NCBI RefSeq assembly: GCF_947039875.1
Contig: NZ_CAMRAN010000003.1
Span: 102,391-166,390, forward strand
Source: an uncultured Photobacterium sp.
GTDB lineage: Bacteria > Pseudomonadota > Gammaproteobacteria > Enterobacterales > Vibrionaceae
Direction of reading: 5' to 3'
Length of the DNA: 64,000 bases
A program made the translations under genes and the position numbers. Every line of letters starts with the position of its first letter. Positions within the stretch are counted from its first letter, which is position 1. The notes beneath the pieces were generated by a model. The model had not been told where the DNA came from. It saw only the letters and a program-made list of their open reading frames with translations, and did no database searches. Shown here piece by piece: positions 38,523-49,401 of this stretch.

Positions 38523-40394
38523 ATGGATACACAAATTACTGTAAGGGAGCTTGAACTCTTGGCAGCAAGGTTTGTTGGACGTAAACGTATTCAACACGCT
38601 TTTGCTCAATTTTCCAAGCAGCAACAATGTCAGCTTGTTGCTGAACAGCAAGCATCACCTGCAATGATTTTACATACAGAACAAGTGCTAGCATCTGTTT
38701 TTGGTGATCTATCAGCAAAGCTGGTGCTTACTTCTGCATTGCAAGGTCGTGACTTGCAATTAGAGGACGTGGCAACCATTGTTGATGAAGCGTCTGAGAT
38801 ATTTGATTTTAGTCGTGGCTTATTACAAGGCGCAATTGAACATATTAGCCAAGGCATTGCTGTGGTAGATAATCAATTACGGCTGGTAGCATGGAATAAA
38901 CGCTACCTTGAGTTATTTTCATTTCCGGTTGGCCTAATTCAAGTAGGACGTCCGATTGCTGATGTGATTTGGCATAACGCTAGCCAAGGTTTGTGCGGTA
39001 GTGGTGATTTGGAACAGCATGTTGCTAAGCGAATTCAGCATCTGCAACAAAGAACCTCTCATACATCATCTCGAGTTCGGGCTAATGGCCAAGTGATAGA
39101 AGTGCAAGGTAACCCGATGCCAAGTGGTGGCTTTGTGATGAGTTTCAGTGATATTACGGCGTTTCGCCAAGCTGAGATGGCATTAAAAGAATCAAATGAA
39201 AACCTAGAAGCTCGGGTTAAGAAACGCACGCAACAATTAGAACAATTAAATCAGCAATTGGTTATTGCAACACGACAGGCAGAATCTCAAGCGCATTCTA
39301 AAAGCCGATTCTTAGCCGCGGTCAGCCATGATTTAATGCAGCCGCTTAATGCTGCTCGATTGTTTTCATCATCACTCGTTGAAGTCAGTTCTGATCCACA
39401 AAGTGCTCGTCTCGCGGCTCATATCACTAGCGCATTAAGTGCCGCTGAAGATTTGATTGGCGATCTATTAGATGTTTCACGCCTAGAAGCCGGTAAGCTG
39501 GAAGCTCACGTTATGCCACTACGAGTCAGTGATGTCTTAAGTGTATTACAAGCTGAATTTGGTGTATTAGCTCAACAACAGCAGATTGATTTTAGCGTGG
39601 TGATGAGTGAGGTGGTGATCCTTTCGGACAGTAAATTACTTCGGCGGGTGTTACAAAATTTTCTAACTAATGCTTTTCGCTATAACCCTAAAGGACGGGT
39701 GTTATTAGGTGTACGTCGTCAAGGTGAACGGATTTTAATTGAGGTTTGGGATAATGGCCCTGGCATCGAGCGTGAGAGGCAGGCTGATATATTTGATGAA
39801 TTCACCCGCATGGATCCGACGGAGGCTGAACACGGTTTAGGGTTAGGGCTTGCGATTGCTCGTGGAATATCTCGGGTGTTACACCATCCATTAGGATTAC
39901 GGTCATGGCCGCAGCAAGGCACTGTTTTTTCCTTATCTGTACCACGAACCACATCATCAATCTTGCCTCTATCTGCAATGGTATCACCGTCAGCATCGAA
40001 CTCGTCATTAGAGGGATTGAAGGTACTTTGTATTGATAATGAGTCTGAGATTCTAGATGCGATGATGACGTTATTAGAATTGTGGCATTGTGAGGTACGT
40101 ATTGCAGAGGATAAAACACAGACCCTAACGTTATTAGCTGAGGGTTGGCAGCCTGAGGTGATCATCAGTGATTATCATCTTGCAAAGCACCAAACAGGAT
40201 TAGAAATATTACAACTATGCCGATCTCAACTTAAACTCCCTTTTAAAGGGGTTGTGATTAGTGCTGATAGGCTAACTGAAAAACAAACATTGATTCGTCA
40301 ACAAGGGTTTAGTTTTTTAAGTAAGCCGGTTAAGGCACTTAAATTACGGGCGATATTAAATCAATGTTTGCTGAGTGAGCGTGTTGAATGTTGA
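38523..40394 (+). CDS. Hybrid sensor histidine kinase/receiver, CrbS-like cytoplasmic half
   Basis: The 623-residue soluble product has an N-terminal helical stretch (LELLAARFVGRKRIQHAF), a PAS-like domain (about 100-220), a coiled coil (220-262), a HisKA domain with the phosphorylated His269 in AAVSHDLMQPLNAARL, an ATPase domain with N383, DNGPGI and GLGLGLAI, and a receiver with D550 and K601. There is no membrane segment. The order and text resemble the cytoplasmic part of CrbS and related SLC5-PAS kinases, but the sodium/solute-symporter half is absent. The ATG at 38523 has AGGA nine bases upstream. The likely partner is the regulator encoded convergently at 40482. Confidence 0.85.
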   Translation: MDTQITVRELELLAARFVGRKRIQHAFAQFSKQQQCQLVAEQQASPAMILHTEQVLASVFGDLSAKLVLTSALQGRDLQLEDVATIVDEASEIFDFSRGLLQGAIEHISQGIAVVDNQLRLVAWNKRYLELFSFPVGLIQVGRPIADVIWHNASQGLCGSGDLEQHVAKRIQHLQQRTSHTSSRVRANGQVIEVQGNPMPSGGFVMSFSDITAFRQAEMALKESNENLEARVKKRTQQLEQLNQQLVIATRQAESQAHSKSRFLAAVSHDLMQPLNAARLFSSSLVEVSSDPQSARLAAHITSALSAAEDLIGDLLDVSRLEAGKLEAHVMPLRVSDVLSVLQAEFGVLAQQQQIDFSVVMSEVVILSDSKLLRRVLQNFLTNAFRYNPKGRVLLGVRRQGERILIEVWDNGPGIERERQADIFDEFTRMDPTEAEHGLGLGLAIARGISRVLHHPLGLRSWPQQGTVFSLSVPRTTSSILPLSAMVSPSASNSSLEGLKVLCIDNESEILDAMMTLLELWHCEVRIAEDKTQTLTLLAEGWQPEVIISDYHLAKHQTGLEILQLCRSQLKLPFKGVVISADRLTEKQTLIRQQGFSFLSKPVKALKLRAILNQCLLSERVEC

Positions 40395-40481
40395 TGATAA
40401 ACACCGGTAATGGCGCTCACATTAGAGCGTCATTAGGAAAGTGGATAAAAGCGAGATTAATGGCGGCATTGGTGAGTATTA

Positions 40482-41123
40482 TTAGGCGAGTGAATGAAGT
40501 TCTAATTGTTGTAATAAGATCACCGCTTGAGTGCGATTTTTAACGTCAAGTTTTCGAAAAATAGCGGTTAGATGTGCTTTGATTGTTGCCTCTGAGACAT
40601 TGAGATCATAGGCAATTTGTTTGTTGAGTAAGCCTTCTGTCAGCATGGTTAATACTTTATATTGCTGTGGGGTTAACGTCGCAATTTTAGTGGGTAACTG
40701 CTGGTGGATATAATGGGTGTCATTGAGGGATGTCGGAAAGTAAGGTTCACCATTAATAATTTGTTTTAAGGCATTTAACAATACCTGCATATCACTCGAT
40801 TTAGGGATAAAACCAAATGCACCATGGTTATAAACTTGCTGCACAACTTCCGTTTCCTCACTCGCTGAAATAACCACAATAGCCAGTTCTGGGTACTGTT
40901 GTCGTAACTGGATAAGACCTGATATGCCATTAGATCCCGGCATCTTGAGGTCGAGTAACAGTAAGTCGATATCCTTCGTTTTCTCTAATAGTGAAAATAA
41001 CGAATTCTGCGAGTCAGCTTCTAGGAGGTGGGTGTCGCTGATGGCCATATGAATCGACTGCAAGAGAGCGTTACGAAACAAGGGATGATCATCGGCGATA
41101 ACAATGGTGTATTGAACGTCCAT
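40482..41123 (-). CDS. LuxR/NarL-type response regulator (possibly CrbR-like)
   Basis: The 213-residue product has a receiver domain (residues 1-120) with the acidic pair D11/D12, phosphoacceptor D58 in LLLLDLKMPG and K108, and a LuxR-type helix-turn-helix (about 148-205: LTPQQYKVLTMLTEGLLNKQ, then LNVSEATIKAHL). Its convergent position to a CrbS-like kinase and closeness to acs make a CrbR-like activator of acetate genes likely, by inference. Other NarL-family roles are possible. The gap to the kinase (40395-40481) has no clear terminator. Confidence 0.85.
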   Translation of the reverse strand: MDVQYTIVIADDHPLFRNALLQSIHMAISDTHLLEADSQNSLFSLLEKTKDIDLLLLDLKMPGSNGISGLIQLRQQYPELAIVVISASEETEVVQQVYNHGAFGFIPKSSDMQVLLNALKQIINGEPYFPTSLNDTHYIHQQLPTKIATLTPQQYKVLTMLTEGLLNKQIAYDLNVSEATIKAHLTAIFRKLDVKNRTQAVILLQQLELHSLA

Positions 41124-41246
41124 AGTTGAGCCTATTTCTTATTATTAGTGTTTTACGCTAACATTTGAGTAACAAAGGCGCAATTTACTCACCGTTGAGA
41201 TTGGATCTTGATCATGCTTGAGTACGCGCTTTTGTAATTTGAGGGG

Positions 41247-41777
41247 TTATTGCGCATGGTTTTGTGAGACTGATGAGACTGATGAGACTGATGAGACTGA
41301 TGAGGCTGTGGGGAAAATGATCGTTTGTTGCAAATGACGACGAAAACTATCGGCATTAATAAAACCATTTATTTTTACTTGTGGTAATGGATTTCCTTGT
41401 GTATCCCAGAACAATAAACTGGGAAAACCAATCACGTTAAGGTGGTGCATTAATGCAATGTCAGTACTGGTATTGGCCGTAACATTGGCTTTTAAGCGCG
41501 TGAATTTTTTGAGTTGAGGAATAACATTTGCAGCAGGAAAGGTCTGTTGAGTTAAAGCTATACAGGGCGAGCACCATTCTGCATAAACATCGAGTAGTAC
41601 TGGACGTTGTTGTTGAGTGGCTACTTTAAGTGCCTGTTTGAGTTCAGATATTGAATTAATTGCTGTAAAGGTAAGTACAGCAGGTGTTGGTTTACTACTA
41701 AGTAAGTGGCCACTCACTATGGTTATTGTTGTTATGATTAATATCACTAAGACGTGTTTTGTTTTAATATTTGCCAC
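41247..41777 (-). CDS. Membrane-anchored thioredoxin-like protein (stand-alone DsbD-gamma domain)
   Basis: The 176-residue product starts at GTG 41777 (AAGGATG ten bases upstream). Residues 8-24 form a signal anchor, and a thioredoxin domain follows with C69 and C72 in DVYAEWCSPC. The text LKANVTANTSTDIALMHHLN, then VIGFPSLLFWD and GFINADSFRRHL, closely follows the C-terminal gamma domain of DsbD, which accepts electrons in the periplasm. The alpha domain and the eight-helix beta domain are missing. In E. coli dsbD lies near cutA-dcuA-aspA, so this gene occupies the dsbD place. The C-terminus is a Ser-Val repeat. Confidence 0.82.
   Translation of the reverse strand: MANIKTKHVLVILIITTITIVSGHLLSSKPTPAVLTFTAINSISELKQALKVATQQQRPVLLDVYAEWCSPCIALTQQTFPAANVIPQLKKFTRLKANVTANTSTDIALMHHLNVIGFPSLLFWDTQGNPLPQVKINGFINADSFRRHLQQTIIFPTASSVSSVSSVSSVSQNHAQ
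41266..41301. repeat. four tandem 9-bp repeats in coding sequence
   Basis: GAGACTGAT is present in four perfect copies, with a degenerate fifth to 41310. On the coding strand they give a repeating Ser-Val-Ser tripeptide at the C-terminus of the thioredoxin-like protein. Unit length is a multiple of three, so copy changes would keep the frame. Confidence 0.95.
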
Positions 41778-41866
41778 CCAATAACATCCTTATTGTCGTT
41801 GGTTTGGTTATACGTAAGCGCATATGACCTTATCATCAGTTTAGCAATGATTTATGACCTGCAAAA

Positions 41867-41890
41867 AAAAGCTGCTCGAAAGCAGCTTTT
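41867..41890. terminator. dcuA terminator (bidirectional)
   Basis: AAAAGCTGCT and AGCAGCTTTT pair around CGAA, with A- and T-runs on either side. It lies 24 bases beyond dcuA on the minus strand. Confidence 0.9.
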
Positions 41891-41914
41891 TAATCATTCA
41901 TTATTAATAGCCAA

Positions 41915-43222
41915 TTATAAAATAAAGCTACCAAACAAGAAGCCTAAAGCCACTGATGTCGAAATAGTAACAACCCCAGGAACAAAGAATGGGTGGTTAA
42001 ATACCAAATTACCAATTCTCGTTGAGCCTGTGTCATCCATCTCTACTGCCGCAAGTAGCGTTGGGTAAGTTGGTAATACAAACAGTGCACTAACTGCCGC
42101 AAAAGAAGCCACCATAGTTAATGGTGCTACGCCAATAGCAAGAGCCGCTGGCATTAATGCTGTCGTGGTTGCGCCTTGTGAATAAAGTAACATTGAAGCA
42201 AAGAATAGAATTAATGCTAGCATCCAAGGGTGACTACTTAATAGTGAACCTGCCACTTCTTTAATACCATCAACGTGCGCATTTACGAACGTCGCGCCAA
42301 GCCATGCCACACCAAGTACACAAATACAAGCTGTCATGCCAGAACGGAACGTTGGTGCTGATGGAATTTCAGCTGCATCGATTTTAGTTACCCATACTGT
42401 TACCGCAGCCGATGTTAACATCACGGCGATAATCGCTTCGTTACGACCCAGTGTTGGATCGGTAATTAAACCGATAGAGTGAGAGATAGCTGCGGCATAA
42501 CAAACCACTAAAACAATCGCAGTAATAAAAATATACGTTGCTTTGCGCGCGGTTGGTTTAATTTCACGTTTGCCCGCTTGCTCAATGTTAACTAAGCCTT
42601 TTGCTAAACGATCTTGATAAACGGGATCATCTTTTAGTTCACATCCCATAAAGTTAGCCACAAAAGCACCAACCATGCAGGCAATAAAGGTTGTTGGAAT
42701 ACAAATAGCCAGTAGCGTAATGTAACTTACACCTACAGGCTCCAGGATTCCTGAGAAGAACACCACAGCCGCTGAAATAGGTGAAGCAGTGATCGCGATT
42801 TGTGATGCAATAACGGCAATAGAAAGGGGACGTGAAGGGCGAATGCCTTGGCCTTTAGCTACTTCGGCAATAACAGGAAGTGTTGAAAAAGCCGTGTGTC
42901 CAGTACCTGCTAATACTGTCATCAAATAAGTAACGATAGGCGCATAGAAAGTGATACGTTTGGGGTGTTTTCGAAGGAAATTTTCAGCAATTTCTACGAG
43001 CCAATCCATACCACCGGCAACTTGCATTGCTGCAATAGCGGTGATTACTGACATGATAATAAGAATAACATCGATAGGGATTAATGATTCACTGGTGGGC
43101 ATACCAAAAACGAGTGATAACACCAACACACCAGCACCGCCGGCAAAACCGATACCAATACCGCCAATTCTCGAACCTAAATAAATAAAGCCCAGAACGA
43201 CCAAGAGTTCAATTCCAGTCAT
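41915..43222 (-). CDS. dcuA: Anaerobic C4-dicarboxylate transporter DcuA
   Basis: DcuA exchanges aspartate, fumarate, malate and succinate across the inner membrane. The 435 residues (E. coli 433) are hydrophobic with ten or more membrane segments. Family text includes ELLVVLGFIYLGSRIGGIGIG, TGHTAFSTLPVIAEVAKGQGIRP and PTYPTLLAAVEMDDTGSTRIG. It follows aspA by 113 bases with a terminator between. With AspA and FrdABCD it forms the aspartate-to-succinate route of fumarate respiration. Confidence 0.96.
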   Translation of the reverse strand: MTGIELLVVLGFIYLGSRIGGIGIGFAGGAGVLVLSLVFGMPTSESLIPIDVILIIMSVITAIAAMQVAGGMDWLVEIAENFLRKHPKRITFYAPIVTYLMTVLAGTGHTAFSTLPVIAEVAKGQGIRPSRPLSIAVIASQIAITASPISAAVVFFSGILEPVGVSYITLLAICIPTTFIACMVGAFVANFMGCELKDDPVYQDRLAKGLVNIEQAGKREIKPTARKATYIFITAIVLVVCYAAAISHSIGLITDPTLGRNEAIIAVMLTSAAVTVWVTKIDAAEIPSAPTFRSGMTACICVLGVAWLGATFVNAHVDGIKEVAGSLLSSHPWMLALILFFASMLLYSQGATTTALMPAALAIGVAPLTMVASFAAVSALFVLPTYPTLLAAVEMDDTGSTRIGNLVFNHPFFVPGVVTISTSVALGFLFGSFIL

Positions 43223-43278
43223 AGAATTTTTCCTGTCTAAAGTTTAAAAGATAAAAATCAAAAAGAGGATTTAGTTGC

Positions 43279-43312
43279 AAAAAAAAAGCGGATAATCAAG
43301 TGACAATCCGCT
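43279..43312 (-). terminator. aspA terminator
   Basis: On the minus strand AGCGGAT and ATCCGCT pair across a 12-base loop, followed by nine T. It lies between aspA and dcuA, so part of dcuA expression may need read-through or its own promoter. Confidence 0.85.
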
Positions 43313-43335
43313 GGTATTCTCAGGCGTTAACGTGT

Positions 43336-44784
43336 TTAGTTATAACGTTTAGCTTTATATTGAGGATGCATTAAGTTCTCGATAGAGAAGATATCATCTA
43401 ATTGCTCTTCAGTCAGTAATCCACGCTCAAGCACGACTTCACGTACGCTCTTACCTGTTTCTGCACAAATCTTACCAACAATGTCACCTTCGTGGTGGCC
43501 AATGAATGGGTTTAGGTAAGTAACGATACCGATTGAGTTAAAGACGTAGCTTTCACAGACTTCTTTATTAACAGTAATGCCTTCGATGCACTTATCTCGT
43601 AGGTTGATACATGCATTTTTAAGTAGGCTAATTGACTCGAAAATCGCTTGACCAATAACGGGCTCCATTACGTTTAACTGTAATTGGCCCGCTTCTGCTG
43701 CAAAAGTAATTGTGGTGTCGTTACCAATAACTTTAAAGCAAACTTGGTTAACCACTTCAGGGATAACTGGGTTTACTTTTGCTGGCATGATTGAAGAGCC
43801 CGCTTGCATTTCAGGTAGGTTAATTTCGTTTAGACCCGTACGTGGGCCTGAAGAAAGTAAACGTAAGTCGTTACAAATTTTAGATAATTTAACTGCAGTA
43901 CGTTTTAGTGCGCCGTGAACCATTACGTAAGCGCCACAGTCTGATGTTGCTTCGATTAAATCTTCTGCAGCAACAACAGGTAAACCTGTGATTTCAGCAA
44001 GACGTTGAACTGATAATTGTTGGTAACCAGTAGCCGCGTTTAGACCAGTACCAATCGCTGTTGCGCCAAGGTTAACTTCAAGTAATAGTTGTGCAGTGTA
44101 TTGAAGATTTTTAATTTCTTCTTTTAGTAATACGCCGTAGGCATGGAATTCTTGACCGACAGTCATAGGCACTGCGTCTTGAAGTTGGGTACGGCCCATT
44201 TTCAATACACTAGCAAATTCAGTTGCTTTAACATCAAATGCTGTTTTTAGGTAATCTAGTGCTTCTAACATGCTGATGATGCTGTTGTAAACTGCAACAC
44301 GGAAACCAGTAGGATAAGCACAGTTAGTCGATTGTGATTTGTTTACGTGATCATTTGGGTTAACGATGTCGTAACGACCCTTCTCTTCACCCATGATTTC
44401 AAGTGCAAGGTTAGCAATAACTTCGTTGGTGTTCATGTTGACTGATGTGCCAGCACCACCTTGGAAAACATCTGATGGGAATTGATCCATACAACGGCCG
44501 CTTTCAAGGATAAGATCACATGCTTGAACAATGTAATTACCAATATCAGAAGGAATAGCACCAAGCTCTTTGTTGGCCATTGCTGCTGCTTTTTTGGTGA
44601 AAACCATACCACGTACAAATTCAGGAACATCTGAAATTGTTGTGTTAGAAATATTGAAGTTCTCAATTGCGCGTAGAGTATGAATACCCCAGTAAGCATC
44701 AGCAGGAACATGGCGCTCGCCAAGTAGATCTTCTTCTATACGAGTTGCGACATTATTTTTTTCAAGATCAATCATCTGAGACAT
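43336..44784 (-). CDS. aspA: Aspartate ammonia-lyase (aspartase)
   Basis: AspA converts aspartate to fumarate and ammonia. The ATG at 44784 (AAAGGGC upstream) gives 482 residues (E. coli 478); the frame continues 26 codons further upstream without support. The catalytic loop [40 protein letters not shown] and the [14 protein letters not shown] segment are intact. In the substrate-site motif the text reads [15 protein letters not shown], with Cys where E. coli has Asp; this may be a clade trait. It is divergent from fxsA and upstream of dcuA. Confidence 0.96.
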   Translation of the reverse strand: MSQMIDLEKNNVATRIEEDLLGERHVPADAYWGIHTLRAIENFNISNTTISDVPEFVRGMVFTKKAAAMANKELGAIPSDIGNYIVQACDLILESGRCMDQFPSDVFQGGAGTSVNMNTNEVIANLALEIMGEEKGRYDIVNPNDHVNKSQSTNCAYPTGFRVAVYNSIISMLEALDYLKTAFDVKATEFASVLKMGRTQLQDAVPMTVGQEFHAYGVLLKEEIKNLQYTAQLLLEVNLGATAIGTGLNAATGYQQLSVQRLAEITGLPVVAAEDLIEATSDCGAYVMVHGALKRTAVKLSKICNDLRLLSSGPRTGLNEINLPEMQAGSSIMPAKVNPVIPEVVNQVCFKVIGNDTTITFAAEAGQLQLNVMEPVIGQAIFESISLLKNACINLRDKCIEGITVNKEVCESYVFNSIGIVTYLNPFIGHHEGDIVGKICAETGKSVREVVLERGLLTEEQLDDIFSIENLMHPQYKAKRYN

Positions 44785-45233
44785 AATATAGCCCTTTGCA
44801 AAAACTTCATAATTAAAATCAATAAGTAAGCCAACAGTTGTAGCGATAATCCATTGTCGCAAAGTTGTGGCGAGATGATCATACCTGACACCTTAATTGG
44901 TGCCGATAATACTCCCCTCAACGGTTAAAAACATAATCCAGATCACTTTTTACGAGGGCTTGTTAATCTTTGCACAGAAACGCGATCTCTTTCACACTTT
45001 CTGTTAACAGTAGCACGTCATTTTATACGTAAAATGAATAAAAATGACAAGATGTGAACAAATTGTAGGTGTGGCTTTGTATTTTTTGGAACCAACTCAA
45101 ATTGTGTTTTTGTTGTATTTGTTAACATATTTGAAGTGAAGAATGAAATTTGTCATGAGTAATTAAACAGATAATCAGGTAATGTCTATGGTAGAGCATC
45201 AGCATAAAATCATTTAAAGATAAGGGGCGGGGT
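44785..45233. promoter_or_regulatory. aspA-fxsA intergenic region with candidate CRP site and palindrome
   Basis: CGCGA-N6-TCACA at 44991-45006 matches CRP half-sites at eight of ten positions. A perfect inverted repeat TCATTTTA/TAAAATGA with a 4-base centre lies at 45018-45037. aspA is CRP-dependent in E. coli; the second site is unassigned. I found no clear FNR box and no small gene. Confidence 0.45.
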
Positions 45234-45728
45234 GTGTTTCCACTACTAATGTTACTGTTTATTGTGGTGCCAATGGTTGAAATTGGCTTATTCATTCAAG
45301 TGGGTGGCTTATTGGGATTATGGCCAACAATAGCCATTGTTTTTTTTACCGCAGTGATTGGCGCTTCGTTAGTGAGAAGCCAAGGTATTGCGACGTTAAC
45401 ATCGGTTCAAAACAAGTTGCAACAAGGCGAAATGCCAACCCAAGAAATTGTCGAAGGGATGTTGCTTGCGGTTGCGGGTGTTTTATTATTAACACCTGGA
45501 TTTATGACTGATGCGTTAGGTTTAGTTTTATTATTGCCGCCGTCACGGGCTAAAGTAGCACAATTATTAATGCAAAAAGTCACGTTAAAAAGTAACTTTA
45601 CTCATTTTGGTGGCGGTTTTTCACATCATCGTCATTCAAATGATGCTGCTAATGGTGATGTATTTGATGGTGAATATGAGCGCACAGATAATCATGATAA
45701 TAACAATTCCCAGCATCGTTTACCGTAG
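45234..45728 (+). CDS. fxsA: FxsA family membrane protein
   Basis: FxsA is a small inner-membrane protein whose overproduction in E. coli relieves F-exclusion of phage T7; its normal role is unknown. The 164-residue product starts at GTG 45234 (AAGGGGCGG upstream). It has a hydrophobic N-terminus with IVVPMVEIGLFIQVG, the conserved VIGASLVRSQG loop, a further pair of membrane segments with LLTPGFMTDALGLVLLLPP, and a His/Asp-rich tail with FDGEYER. Location between aspA and groES matches E. coli. Confidence 0.93.
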   Translation: MFPLLMLLFIVVPMVEIGLFIQVGGLLGLWPTIAIVFFTAVIGASLVRSQGIATLTSVQNKLQQGEMPTQEIVEGMLLAVAGVLLLTPGFMTDALGLVLLLPPSRAKVAQLLMQKVTLKSNFTHFGGGFSHHRHSNDAANGDVFDGEYERTDNHDNNNSQHRLP

Positions 45729-45761
45729 CCGCAACATTAAATAAACAAATATAGTATTAAT

Positions 45762-45787
45762 AAAAAAGCAGCCATGGCTGCTTTTTT
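45762..45787. terminator. bidirectional terminator, fxsA and MATE gene
   Basis: AAAAAAGCAGC and GCTGCTTTTTT pair around a tight CATG loop between convergent genes. Confidence 0.92.
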
Positions 45788-45808
45788 TATTCATGCTATT
45801 CATATTAA

Positions 45809-47164
45809 TTAAGCGAGTGATAGCTGTTTTTTTCGTAGTTTTCGAGCATATAAATAAGCACCAATGCCGCTGATCATATTGGCGATGGCGATACCAATAA
45901 AGAGCCCTTTGGTACCATAAAGATGACTGCCAAACCATGCGAGAGGCACTAATAACACAAAGAGTCGTAATAGATTCCAGCATAGAGCATTAATAGTTTT
46001 GTGTAGCGCATTGAGGGCGCTAATTAGCAACATACAAATTGCCTGTAATCCATAACTTGCTGGCACCACTAATAAGTAATGCCATAGCTGATTTTGAACC
46101 ATGGCATCTTTTGAAAAAAGTGCAGCCAGTGGCATGCTCAGTGGCACCATTGCAATAAATATCAGGAGTTGGAATCCAATAGCAAAATGCATCGCGGCAA
46201 ATAATGCACTAAATGCGCGCTGTGGCTTTTGTGCACCTAAGTTTTGTGCCATAAAAGGCATTAATGCAGAGCTAAGTGCCATCATGACTATCACTAATAA
46301 TGATTCAACTCGCATTGCTGCGCCATAAGCGGCCACCGAAGCGGTACTTTGGCTTGCTAGCATCGCCATTAATAAGGCGCCAGAAAGTGGATTTAGGGCT
46401 GTCGATAAACCAGCAGGTACACCAATGTGTAATATTTGCTGCCAATCGCTTTTTAATGCATGCCATTGCGGAACAATCAGTAATTTTTCGCGGTTATAAA
46501 GCAGATGTAGTGAAACAATAAGCGCAAATACCCAACTGATGCCACTGGCAATAGCAGCACCTTTTACACCTAAAGCAGGAACTGGACCATAACCAAAGAT
46601 CAATAATGGATCTAATAAGCCGTTCATGACCCCCGCGATCACCATGATCTTGGCGGGACTTTTGGCATCGCCAGTGGCACGAATAGCACTATTGCCAGCC
46701 ATCGGGATCACCAGTAATGGAATCGCGATGTACCACACTGTCATATATTGTTCGATAATGGGCAATAACTCAGCTGACGCCCCCATTAAGGTAAATAACG
46801 GTTTAATGGTGAGCAAGCCGATAATCGATCCTATGATCATCAACAATAGACTCAGTAACAATCCGTGAGTGGCTATACGTGCGGCACTGTGATTATCACC
46901 TTGACCAAGCATGCGTCCAATACTGGTTGATATGCCAACGTTCATTCCCATGGTAATGCAGTTTAAGCCAAAGGTGACTGGGAAAGTAAAACTGACGGCG
47001 GCGAGTGCGTTAGTGCCCAAGCGCGAAATAAAGAAAGTATCGACTAAATTAAACATTAAAATCGCGATCATGCCAAACACCATTGGCACGGTTAAACGTC
47101 GTAATGCGTCATGAATGGGAGCCGATAATAATCCATGTTTATCTGACTTGGGTAATGTTGCCAT
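45809..47164 (-). CDS. MATE-family multidrug/Na+ or H+ antiporter
   Basis: The 451-residue product, starting MATLPKSDKHGLL at 47164, is a 12-segment inner-membrane exporter of the MATE family. Both internal halves show the MATE pattern: LTVPMVFGMIAILMFNLVDTFF in the first and GVPAGLSTALNPLSGALLMAML in the second; RATGDAKSPAKIMVIAGVMNG is the typical loop. Substrates are unknown. The in-frame extension to 47221 has no better Shine-Dalgarno. In E. coli the place next to groES holds yjeH, an unrelated exporter, so the insertion differs here. Confidence 0.9.
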   Translation of the reverse strand: MATLPKSDKHGLLSAPIHDALRRLTVPMVFGMIAILMFNLVDTFFISRLGTNALAAVSFTFPVTFGLNCITMGMNVGISTSIGRMLGQGDNHSAARIATHGLLLSLLLMIIGSIIGLLTIKPLFTLMGASAELLPIIEQYMTVWYIAIPLLVIPMAGNSAIRATGDAKSPAKIMVIAGVMNGLLDPLLIFGYGPVPALGVKGAAIASGISWVFALIVSLHLLYNREKLLIVPQWHALKSDWQQILHIGVPAGLSTALNPLSGALLMAMLASQSTASVAAYGAAMRVESLLVIVMMALSSALMPFMAQNLGAQKPQRAFSALFAAMHFAIGFQLLIFIAMVPLSMPLAALFSKDAMVQNQLWHYLLVVPASYGLQAICMLLISALNALHKTINALCWNLLRLFVLLVPLAWFGSHLYGTKGLFIGIAIANMISGIGAYLYARKLRKKQLSLA

Positions 47165-47259
47165 AATGGTCTCAAAATAAGGATGCCTGCATACCCTAAT
47201 GCAAAGTGTGTGATCGGGCAAAATTTCTCAAATAAATAACAAAAAAAAACGCTCTTAAC

Positions 47260-47287
47260 CTTGGGATTTAGAAATTAGACCCAACAT
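47260..47287 (+). promoter_or_regulatory. candidate heat-shock (sigma-32) promoter of groESL
   Basis: CTTGGG (consensus CTTGAA), a 14-base spacer, and CCCAACAT (consensus CCCATNT) lie 85-112 bases before groES. The fit is partial; the position and the known heat control of groESL support it. Confidence 0.5.
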
Positions 47288-47371
47288 CTTAACCATATAG
47301 AAAGTCATACAAGTGAGTGCTTGTTGGCTTCAAATCATGGACATTACCTTAATTATCAGGAGAGACGACCA

Positions 47372-47662
47372 ATGAACATTCGTCCTTTACACGACCGAGT
47401 TATCGTTGAACGCCAAGAAGTTGAATCTAAGTCTGCCGGTGGCATCGTGTTAACTGGTTCTGCGGCTGAAAAATCTACTCGCGGTAAAATCCTTGCTGTA
47501 GGTAAAGGTCGCATTCTAGAAAATGGCACTGTACAACCACTAGATGTACAAGTGGGTGACGTGGTTATTTTTGCAGAAGGCTACGGCACTAAGACTGAAA
47601 AAATTGACGGTAAAGAAGTTCTTATCATGTCTGAAAATGACATTATGGCAATCGTTGAATAA
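47372..47662 (+). CDS. groS: Co-chaperonin GroES
   Basis: GroES is the heptameric lid of the GroEL folding chamber. The ATG at 47372, with CAGGAGAG upstream, gives 96 residues starting [20 protein letters not shown]. The mobile loop [17 protein letters not shown] that binds GroEL is intact, as is the C-terminal ENDIMAIVE. The frame is open 17 codons further upstream but without family likeness. It is 42 bases before groEL. Confidence 0.98.
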   Translation: MNIRPLHDRVIVERQEVESKSAGGIVLTGSAAEKSTRGKILAVGKGRILENGTVQPLDVQVGDVVIFAEGYGTKTEKIDGKEVLIMSENDIMAIVE

Positions 47663-49348
<1,686 letters not shown>

Positions 49349-49352
49349 TCCA

Positions 49353-49389
49353 TTTATAACAGTAGAGATAACGGTCTCTTTGTTATAAA
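49353..49389 (+). other. hairpin just after groEL
   Basis: TTTATAACA pairs with TGTTATAAA and, inside, GAGA with TCTC. It starts four bases after the groEL stop and lies ahead of the terminator. A stabilising 3' structure is possible. Confidence 0.55.
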
Positions 49390-49401
49390 AATTCGCGTCA
49401 T

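Noticed and set aside
44785..44862. Upstream extension of aspA
   Set aside because: No ribosome binding site and no family likeness; the ATG at 44784 fits both.
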